A stretch of 64,000 bases of DNA. Source: Tropicimonas isoalkanivorans. GTDB taxonomy: Bacteria; Pseudomonadota; Alphaproteobacteria; Rhodobacterales; Rhodobacteraceae. Below are positions 41,675-48,403 of the stretch, one piece after another (position 1 is the first letter of the stretch; each line of letters opens with the position of its first letter). The DNA lies in the NCBI RefSeq assembly GCF_900112335.1, contig NZ_FOLG01000004.1, forward strand, positions 182,408 to 246,407. Direction: 5' to 3'. The notes beneath the pieces were generated by a model, which saw only the letters and a list, made by a program, of their open reading frames with translations, did not search any database and was not told where the DNA came from. The position numbers and the translations under genes were made by a program.

Positions 41675-42646
41675 ATGTCCAGATTTTCAAGTACATTTGG
41701 TGCCACTGCCATGGCGGCCCTGTTCGCGGTCAGCCCGGCCTTTGCCGATGGCGAATATGCGATCCTGATGAAAACGCTCGCGAACCCGTTCTGGGGCGCG
41801 ATGGGCGAGGGCGTGGAAGCCGGCGCGGAGGAAGCCGGCGTCGCCTATATCGTGCAGTCGGTCGAAAGCGACCAGGCAGTCGAAAACCAGCTCAACGTCT
41901 GCAACACGATGCTGGAACGCAACCCGGTGGCGCTCGTCACGGCGGCGATCAACTCCACGAACCTGTTGCCCTGCCTCAAGGCGGCACAGGAGGCGGGCAT
42001 CAAGCTGGTCGATCTCGACGGCAACCTCGACCCGGCGATCCTGGAGCAAGAGGGCATCGACATCACCTTCTCCATCGGCTCGGACAACGTGAAGGCCGGC
42101 GGGCAAGGCGCTGAATACATGGTCGAACAGCTCGGCGCGGACGCCGAGGGGCCGGTGCTGGTGATCGAAGGGCTGTCGGGCAACGTGACCGGTCAGAAAC
42201 GCGCGCAGGGCTTTGCCGACACGCTGGCCGAACTGGCGCCGGGGCTTGAGATCGTGGCCTCGCTGCCCGGTGACTGGGATCGCGGAAAGGCCGCGTCCAT
42301 CACCAACGACATCCTGACCCGCAACCCGGACCTGAAGGGCATCTTCGCCGCCAACGATGGCATGGCGCTCGGCGCGGTCGAGTCGGTCTATGCCGCCGGG
42401 AAGGGCGGCGAGGTCGTCATCATCGGTGTCGACGGCAACTCCGACGCCGTGAAGTCCATCGAACAGGGCAGGCTGACGGCTTCCGTCGCGCAGCTTCCCT
42501 ACCTCGTCGGCAAACAGGCCGTCGAGAACGTGAAGGTCGCCGTCGACGGCGGCGAGGTGGAAGAGCACATCACAGTGCCGACACTCGTTCTGACCAAGGA
42601 GGTCATGGACGCAGGTACCGAGCCGTTGCTCGAATACGTGAAGTGA
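41675..42646 (+). CDS. Sugar ABC transporter substrate-binding protein (RbsB/FrcB-like)
   Basis: Periplasmic binding protein of 323 residues with a signal peptide (to about SPAFADG). The type I periplasmic-binding fold is shown by LMKTLANPFWGAMGEGVEAGAEEAG, the VNDIL-like NDILTRNPDLKGIFAANDGMALGA segment and IIGVDGNSDAVKSIEQG. The start at ATG 41675 follows GAGGAGGAG. The order binding protein, permease, ATPase, epimerase, kinase parallels FrcBCAK fructose operons, with an added epimerase. A strong hairpin follows the stop. Confidence 0.92.
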   Translation: MSRFSSTFGATAMAALFAVSPAFADGEYAILMKTLANPFWGAMGEGVEAGAEEAGVAYIVQSVESDQAVENQLNVCNTMLERNPVALVTAAINSTNLLPCLKAAQEAGIKLVDLDGNLDPAILEQEGIDITFSIGSDNVKAGGQGAEYMVEQLGADAEGPVLVIEGLSGNVTGQKRAQGFADTLAELAPGLEIVASLPGDWDRGKAASITNDILTRNPDLKGIFAANDGMALGAVESVYAAGKGGEVVIIGVDGNSDAVKSIEQGRLTASVAQLPYLVGKQAVENVKVAVDGGEVEEHITVPTLVLTKEVMDAGTEPLLEYVK

Positions 42647-42655
42647 CCTGACCCC

Positions 42656-42690
42656 GGTCCGGCGGGGCCTTCTCCCCGCCCCGCCGGACC
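42656..42690 (+). other. Strong hairpin between binding-protein and permease genes
   Basis: GGTCCGGCGGGGC pairs perfectly with GCCCCGCCGGACC (13 pairs) over a 9-base loop, followed by CCTTTCCC. It is probably an attenuator or 3'-end protector that keeps binding-protein mRNA in excess. This is the third binding-protein gene in the window with such a stem. Confidence 0.6.
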
Positions 42691-42751
42691 CCTTTCCCGG
42701 CCAATCGAAGCGACCGGCCCCGGCCCGCCGCGGCAGACCCGAAAGACCGAC

Positions 42752-43756
42752 ATGACCCCCACCTCGACACAAGGGAAACCCGCGCCGAGCCTCTGGAAAC
42801 GGCTGCAGGCCGGCTCCATCGAGCAGCTCCACGTGCGGCTGGAATCGCTCATCGTCCTGATCGTGCTCGCCGGCATCATGGCGATGCTGTCGCCGTTCTT
42901 CCTGTCGGTCAGCAATTTCCTGAACATCCTGCTGGCGACCTCCACCATCGGCGTGCTGGCCATCGCCGCCACCTTCGTGATCGGCTCCGGCGGGCTGGAC
43001 CTGTCGCTCGGCTCGGTCATGGGGCTGTCGGGCGTCGTCGGAGCCTACGTCGGCGTCAACTGGGGCCTGCCGATGCCCATCGCGGTGGCCGCCTGCATCG
43101 GCGCGGGCGCGGCGGCGGGCTTCGTCAACGGCACCATCGTCACCCGCGCCTACGTGCCGGCCTTCATCGTCACCCTTGGGATGCTCGGCATCGCCCGCGG
43201 GCTAGCACTGGTGATCTCCGACGGGCGGGTGATCTACGGCCTGCCGCCGTCAATGGTCTACCTGGGGCAGGGACGGCCCCTGAGCATCCCGATGCCGGTC
43301 ATCATCTTCGTGACCACCGCCATCGTCATGCATTGCGTCCTCGCCTACACGCGGTACGGCCGGCACACGCTGGCCATCGGGGACAGCGAGAACGCAGCCC
43401 GCACCGCCGGGATCAACATCGAGCGCCACCGCCGCAGCCTCTACACCCTCTCCGGGGCGCTGGCAGGGCTCGGCGGGCTGCTCTTCACCGCCCGCATCAA
43501 CGCCGGGGACCCGACGGCGGGCCTCACCTACGAACTCACCGCCATCACCGCGGCCATCATCGGCGGCACCAACCTCTTCGGCGGGCGCGGCTCGATCCTG
43601 GGCACCATGGTCGGCGCGCTGATCATGGGGGTGCTGCAGAACGGCCTGAACCTGCTCGCGGTGCAGTCCTACTACCAGCAGATGGCCATCGGCGCGGTGC
43701 TCATCCTCGCGGTCTTCATCGACCAGTACCAGCTCAGGAAGGAGACCCGCGTATGA
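42752..43756 (+). CDS. Sugar ABC transporter permease (FrcC/RbsC-like)
   Basis: Inner-membrane permease of 334 residues with eight to ten hydrophobic segments. VIGSGGLDLSLGSVMGLSGV and GDSENAARTAGINIERHR are conserved BPD_transp_2 blocks, and GGTNLFGGRGSILGTMVGALIMGVLQNGLNLL is the C-terminal hallmark of the ribose/fructose group. Its stop overlaps the ATPase start by four bases. Confidence 0.93.
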   Translation: MTPTSTQGKPAPSLWKRLQAGSIEQLHVRLESLIVLIVLAGIMAMLSPFFLSVSNFLNILLATSTIGVLAIAATFVIGSGGLDLSLGSVMGLSGVVGAYVGVNWGLPMPIAVAACIGAGAAAGFVNGTIVTRAYVPAFIVTLGMLGIARGLALVISDGRVIYGLPPSMVYLGQGRPLSIPMPVIIFVTTAIVMHCVLAYTRYGRHTLAIGDSENAARTAGINIERHRRSLYTLSGALAGLGGLLFTARINAGDPTAGLTYELTAITAAIIGGTNLFGGRGSILGTMVGALIMGVLQNGLNLLAVQSYYQQMAIGAVLILAVFIDQYQLRKETRV

Positions 43757-44523
43757 CCCTTCTGGATGTCACGGGAATCACCAAGAGCTTCGGCGCGGTG
43801 CACGTGCTGCACGGCGTGGATTTCCACGTGGACGCGGGCGAGGTCGTCGGGCTGGTGGGCGACAACGGCGCCGGCAAGTCCACTCTGATGAAGATCGTCA
43901 CCGGCATGTATTCCGCGGACTCCGGCAACATCACCCTCGAAGGCAAGCCGATCCTCGGCTTCGATCCGGGCGAGCGGCGCAGCCTCGGGATCGAGATGAT
44001 CTACCAGGACCTTGCGCTCGCCAAGCAGCAGGACGTGGCATCCAACATCTTCCTCGGCCGGGAGCCGGTGCGGAAGATCCTCGGCATGAACTTCGTCGAC
44101 CGCGCCACCATGAAGCGCGAGGCGCAGGCGATGATCGACAGGCTCGGTGCCCGCCTGCCGGCGATTTCCCGGCCCGTGGGCTCGTTCTCCGGCGGCCAGC
44201 AGCAGTCCGTCGCCATCGCCCGTGCGCTGACCTTCGACCCCAAGATCGTCATCATGGACGAGCCCACCGCCGCGCTCGCCGTGCGGGAGGTGCAGGGCGT
44301 GCTCGACCTGATCCGCCAGCTCAAGTCCGAGGGGATCGGGGTCATCCTGATCTCCCACCGCCTCAACGACGTGCTCAGCGTGACGGACCGGATCGTGGTT
44401 CTGCGGCAGGGGCAGGCGACGGCCGATCTCACCACGTCGGAGACGAACATGGCCGAAGTGGTCTCCGCCATTGTCGGCGGCGACGATATGGCCGCTGCGG
44501 CCGAACATGAATCGAGAGGATAA
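43753..44523 (+). CDS. Sugar ABC transporter ATP-binding protein (FrcA-like, single domain)
   Basis: ATPase with one nucleotide-binding domain, 256 residues: Walker A GDNGAGKST, signature FSGGQQQS, Walker B IVIMDEPTAAL, switch histidine LISHRLNDV. Most ribose-type importers have a fused double ATPase of about 500 residues; single-domain versions are typical of the FrcA fructose importer group. The ATG at 43753 overlaps the permease stop. The epimerase gene follows after three bases. Confidence 0.92.
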   Translation: MTLLDVTGITKSFGAVHVLHGVDFHVDAGEVVGLVGDNGAGKSTLMKIVTGMYSADSGNITLEGKPILGFDPGERRSLGIEMIYQDLALAKQQDVASNIFLGREPVRKILGMNFVDRATMKREAQAMIDRLGARLPAISRPVGSFSGGQQQSVAIARALTFDPKIVIMDEPTAALAVREVQGVLDLIRQLKSEGIGVILISHRLNDVLSVTDRIVVLRQGQATADLTTSETNMAEVVSAIVGGDDMAAAAEHESRG

Positions 44524-44526
44524 CCC

Positions 44527-45381
44527 ATGGCGAAACTTGGCCTTCACACCTTTGCGGCGGCCCCGAAATGGGACGTGCCCGCGATGCGGGCGCTGATGCC
44601 GAAATTCGACGCGCACAAGGTCCGGGTCCTGGAGATCCCCCTTCTGGACCCCGCCGAGATCGACGTGGCCGAGACGCGCGCCTTCATGGAGGAGACCGGC
44701 ATCGAGCCCGTCTGCTCCCTCGGGCTGCCCGACGATATCAACGTGATCGAGGACCCGGACGCCGGCCTCGCCTTTCTCAAGCCCGCCTTCGAGGTCGCCT
44801 CCGGCGTCGGCGCGGCGGCCCTGGCGGGCGTGACCTATGGCACCATCGGCCGGATTTCCGGCGCGCCGCGCACCCAGGCCGAATTCGACGGCACCTGCCG
44901 CTTTATCGAACGGGCGGCCAGGATGGCGGCGGACCACGGGCTAAAACTCGGGGTCGAGCCGTGCAACCGCTACGAGACCCACATCATGAACACCGGTGCC
45001 GACGGGCGCGCCTATTGCGAGGCGGTGGGAGCCGACAACGTCTTCATCCATCTCGACACCTACCACATGAACATCGAGGAGGTGTCCTACGCCCAGGGCC
45101 TGCGGGACTGCGGGCCGTTCTTGGGCTACGTGCACCTGTCGGAATCGAACCGCGGCGCGCCGGGCGCGGGTACCATCGGCTGGGACGAGGTCTACCGCAC
45201 CCTCGCCGAGATCGGCTTCGAGGGCACCACGACGCTGGAGAGCATGAACCACGTGCACCCGGCCATCGCCTCTGCTCTGGCGATCTGGCGGCCGGTCGCC
45301 GCGACGCCCGCTGACGTGATCGACGCGGGCCTTCCTTTCCTTCACCGGCACGCGGAGGCGGCCGGTTTCACTTATGAGTAG
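44527..45381 (+). CDS. Ketose 3-epimerase (D-psicose/D-tagatose 3-epimerase-like)
   Basis: TIM-barrel sugar isomerase/epimerase of the AP endonuclease 2 superfamily, 284 residues. The four metal ligands expected for ketose 3-epimerases are visible: Glu in GVEPCNRYETHIMNTGAD, Asp in HLDTYHMNIEE, His in YVHLSESNRG and Glu in TTLESMNHVHP. These blocks match the D-psicose/D-tagatose epimerase group, which interconverts D-allulose and D-fructose at C3. With a FrcBCA-like importer and a FrcK-like kinase in the same operon, it would feed a rare ketohexose into the fructose pool. The precise sugar is inferred. Confidence 0.87.
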   Translation: MAKLGLHTFAAAPKWDVPAMRALMPKFDAHKVRVLEIPLLDPAEIDVAETRAFMEETGIEPVCSLGLPDDINVIEDPDAGLAFLKPAFEVASGVGAAALAGVTYGTIGRISGAPRTQAEFDGTCRFIERAARMAADHGLKLGVEPCNRYETHIMNTGADGRAYCEAVGADNVFIHLDTYHMNIEEVSYAQGLRDCGPFLGYVHLSESNRGAPGAGTIGWDEVYRTLAEIGFEGTTTLESMNHVHPAIASALAIWRPVAATPADVIDAGLPFLHRHAEAAGFTYE

Positions 45382-45387
45382 AAGCTG

Positions 45388-46029
45388 ATGACGGACGTTG
45401 CAGAATACATTTCGCGAACGGCGGCGGATCTCGCGTCGCGGGTCGAGGCGCTGCCAGAAGCCAGCGGGCGGACGCTCGTGGCCATCGCAGGGCCGCCGGG
45501 GGCAGGAAAGTCCACCCTCGCGGCGGCGGTGGTGTCTGAACTCGTGCGCCGCGGGCACGCGGCCGTGCTCATGCCGATGGACGGGTTTCATCTCGACGAC
45601 CGCCTGCTGGAACCGCGCGGCCTGCTGCCGCGCAAGGGGTCGCCGGAAACCTTCGACTACGGCGGCTTCGCGACCGCGCTTCGGCGCATCCGCGATGGTG
45701 AGACAGTGCTCCTGCCGGTCTTCGACCGCACCCGCGAAATCGCCATCGCCGGCGCGGAGGAGATCCGGCCCGAAACCCGGATCGTCGTGGTGGAGGGCAA
45801 CTACCTCGTCCTCGACGAGGACCCGTGGCGGCAACTGGCCGAGTTCTGGGATTTCTCCGTCTTCCTCCGCGAACCGATGGACGAACTGGAGCGGCGGCTT
45901 GTGGACCGTTGGCTCGGCTACGGTTTCGAGCCGGAGGCGGCCCGCACCAAGGCGCTCGGCAACGACATCCCGAACGCGCGGCGCGTGAACGACAATCTGG
46001 GCAAGGTCGACCTCGTCCTGACGCCGTAG
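45388..46029 (+). CDS. FrcK-like P-loop kinase
   Basis: A 213-residue kinase of the uridine kinase/phosphoribulokinase superfamily. The P-loop is AIAGPPGAGKST; MDGFHLDDRLLEPRGLLPRKG and FDRTREIAIAGAEEI resemble pantothenate/uridine kinase-like proteins of the FrcK type, which accompany fructose importers in rhizobia. It is the last gene of the operon, six bases after the epimerase gene. It probably phosphorylates the imported or epimerised sugar; biochemical proof for this family is thin. Confidence 0.82.
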   Translation: MTDVAEYISRTAADLASRVEALPEASGRTLVAIAGPPGAGKSTLAAAVVSELVRRGHAAVLMPMDGFHLDDRLLEPRGLLPRKGSPETFDYGGFATALRRIRDGETVLLPVFDRTREIAIAGAEEIRPETRIVVVEGNYLVLDEDPWRQLAEFWDFSVFLREPMDELERRLVDRWLGYGFEPEAARTKALGNDIPNARRVNDNLGKVDLVLTP

Positions 46030-46203
46030 AACCTCCGGCAGGCGAGGGGCGTCCTCACAGCGCCCCCGCCCTATCCGGCCCGGCATGGGCTTCCGTACCG
46101 CGCCCGCTCAAATCCCTTACAGATGGTTAACGTGTCCCTGTAAGTATCTGATTTCAGGCCAGATCGCTCTGTCCCACGGATGGGACACTGTCGTCCCAAT
46201 GAA

Positions 46204-46231
46204 AATGGGCGCCGCCGAAGCAGCGCCCATT
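46204..46231 (-). terminator. Terminator of the polyol transporter operon
   Basis: AATGGGCGC pairs with GCGCCCATT over a 10-base loop. Read leftward, the stem is followed by TTTC, placing a short U tract after it, just past the stop codon of the binding-protein gene at 46275. Confidence 0.7.
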
Positions 46232-46274
46232 CCCCGTTGCCCGATCCGGGCGAACGGATTCCCAGACCCCAGTC

Positions 46275-47222
46275 TTATTCAGACATCACGAAGGGCGCGG
46301 AGTACTTGTCGACGTTGTCCGGCGTGATGAGCGAGCAGTCAAAGAGCTGCTTCTCTTCCGCCACCATCGGCTCGCCGTTCTTGACGTAGTAGTCCGCCTG
46401 CCGCACCGCCTCTTCGGAGAACACGGCGACCGGCTGCAGGACCGAGTAGGCCATCTCGCCCGCCTTGATCGCTTCCACCGCATCCGGCGAGCCGTCGAAG
46501 CCGCCGACGATCACGTTCTCGAGCTTGCCGGCTTCCTTCAGCGCGGCGATCGCGCCGAGGGCCATCTCGTCGTTGCCGGAGATCACCGCCGTGAAGTCAG
46601 GGTTGGCCTGAATGATGGACTGCATCTTGTTGTAGCCCTGGGTGCGGTCCCAGTTGGCGACTTCCTCGGCCACCTTTTCCAGCCCCGGATACTGGCTGAT
46701 CACGGTTTCGTAGCCGTTCGACCGGGTGGCGGCGTTGTTGTCGGCCGGGTTGCCGAAGAACTCGACGTACTTGGCCTCGTCCCCCACGAGTTCAACCCAC
46801 TGCACCGCGCCGAGCGCCGCACCCTGGGCGTTGTTGGAGACAAGCTGCGCCGTAGCCAGGCCAGCCTCGTTGATCTCGGCGTTGACCAGGAACACAGGGA
46901 TGCCCGCGTCCACGGCCTTCTTCACCGCGCCCACGGACCCGTCGGCGTTGGCCGGGTCGAGAATGATCGCCTTGGCGCCGTTCGTGATCGCCGCGTCGAT
47001 CAGGTTGCTCTCGGCGTTGGTGTCGCCCTTGTGCGCCGACACGTTGGCCTCGTAGCCCAGTTCCTCGGCAGTGGCCTTGGCCACTTCGCCTTCGGTGAAC
47101 CAGTAGGGGTTCGCCGGGTCGGTGACGATGATGGACATCAGGCCCTCGGCCCATCCGGCGCCTGCCATGAGGGGTGCGGCTGCCACGGCCGCGAGCAGAG
47201 AGCGTTTGGTAATCTTGAGCAT
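46275..47222 (-). CDS. Polyol ABC transporter substrate-binding protein (EryG-like)
   Basis: Periplasmic sugar-binding protein of 315 residues with a signal peptide ending near GAGWAEG. IIVTDPANPYWFTEGEVAKA, AIILDPANADGSVGAVKKA and VISGNDEMALGAIAALKEAG are typical of the ribose-type periplasmic-binding-protein family. It is the last gene of a leftward operon: DUF2291 gene, ATPase, permease, binding protein. Divergent erythritol-type catabolic genes suggest an erythritol-like polyol as ligand. A terminator follows. Confidence 0.88.
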   Translation of the reverse strand: MLKITKRSLLAAVAAAPLMAGAGWAEGLMSIIVTDPANPYWFTEGEVAKATAEELGYEANVSAHKGDTNAESNLIDAAITNGAKAIILDPANADGSVGAVKKAVDAGIPVFLVNAEINEAGLATAQLVSNNAQGAALGAVQWVELVGDEAKYVEFFGNPADNNAATRSNGYETVISQYPGLEKVAEEVANWDRTQGYNKMQSIIQANPDFTAVISGNDEMALGAIAALKEAGKLENVIVGGFDGSPDAVEAIKAGEMAYSVLQPVAVFSEEAVRQADYYVKNGEPMVAEEKQLFDCSLITPDNVDKYSAPFVMSE

Positions 47223-47326
47223 TGGGTTTCCTCCCGTTGGTTTGAAGTATGCCGGATTCCCGGCTGTTTTTCCCGCACCTGCGATCTCCTCCGACCGGGC
47301 GAAGTGCGAAAATCTCGAAGTAAAGG

Positions 47327-48388
47327 TCAGCGCTTGCCGCCTCCGCTATACTGGATGGAGTTCAGCATGACGGCCAGAACGATCACGGCGCCGGTGAACA
47401 CCGTCTGCCAGTAGGACGAGACGCCGATGATGACGAGGCCGTCGGACAGAAAGCCAATCACGAAGGCGCCGAGCATGGTGCCGCGCACGTTGCCCCGCCC
47501 ACCCATCAGGGAGGCGCCGCCCACGACCACGGCCGCGATCGCGGTCAGTTCGTAAGTGAAACCGGCGGTTGGCCCGGCGGAGGTGAGCTGCGAACTCAGG
47601 ACGAGCCCGGCAATGGCGGCGCAGGAGCCCGAGAGCATGTAGACGATGATCTTGACCCGCTTGACCGGCACACCCGAAAGCTCCGCCGCGTTCTCGTTGC
47701 CGCCGGCGGCATAGAGCCAGCGGCCGAAGGCGGTGCGCATGAGAAGCAGCCCGGTGGCCACCGCGACGATGGCCAGAATGATCACGCCGATGGGAATGCC
47801 CGCGATGCGGTTGAACCCAAGCCAGTCGAAGCCGGTGTTGCCAAGCGCGGGGTCACCCGAAAGGTTATTGAATGTCAGGCCGTTGGTCATCAGCAGCGCC
47901 ACGCCGCGGGCCACGTAGAGCGACCCCAGGGTAGCGACGAAGGCGGGCACCTTGAAGAAGGCGATGAGCACGCCGTTGACCAGCCCCACGAAGGCGCCGA
48001 GCGAAATGGTCAGCACGACCACGGCCCAGACCGGCGGGTAAAGGATGACGCCCGCCCATTCCAGTTCGACCCCCTGCAGAAGGAACCCCGCGAAGACGCC
48101 GGAGAGCCCCAGCACGGAGCCGACCGAGAGGTCGATGCCGCCGTTCAGGATCACCAGCAGCATCCCGATGGCCAACAGGCCGAAGATGGCCACGTGGTTC
48201 GCCATAATCAGGAAGTTGCTGACTGTCGCATAGTTCGGCGACAGGAAGGAAAAGACGATTATGATGGCGATCAGGGCGAAGAAGGCCCGACCTTCCAGCA
48301 GCGCATGCCCGATGCTGAAATTTTCGCCGAAGAGGGACGAGAACGGTCCGTTCCGGCCTCGCTTGTTGTCCGTCGTTGCGTCCGTCAT
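47327..48388 (-). CDS. Polyol ABC transporter permease (EryF-like)
   Basis: Ribose-type ABC permease of 353 residues with about ten hydrophobic segments. ILNGGIDLSVGSVLGLSGVFAG, GGNENAAELSGVPVKRVK and VVGGASLMGGRGNVRGTMLGAFVIGFLSDGL are the conserved family blocks. A charged N-terminal tail of about 40 residues precedes the first helix. It is 15 bp downstream of the fused ATPase gene and 104 bp upstream of the binding-protein gene. Confidence 0.92.
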   Translation of the reverse strand: MTDATTDNKRGRNGPFSSLFGENFSIGHALLEGRAFFALIAIIIVFSFLSPNYATVSNFLIMANHVAIFGLLAIGMLLVILNGGIDLSVGSVLGLSGVFAGFLLQGVELEWAGVILYPPVWAVVVLTISLGAFVGLVNGVLIAFFKVPAFVATLGSLYVARGVALLMTNGLTFNNLSGDPALGNTGFDWLGFNRIAGIPIGVIILAIVAVATGLLLMRTAFGRWLYAAGGNENAAELSGVPVKRVKIIVYMLSGSCAAIAGLVLSSQLTSAGPTAGFTYELTAIAAVVVGGASLMGGRGNVRGTMLGAFVIGFLSDGLVIIGVSSYWQTVFTGAVIVLAVMLNSIQYSGGGKR

Positions 48389-48403
48389 GCTCTCAGCTCC
48401 CCG

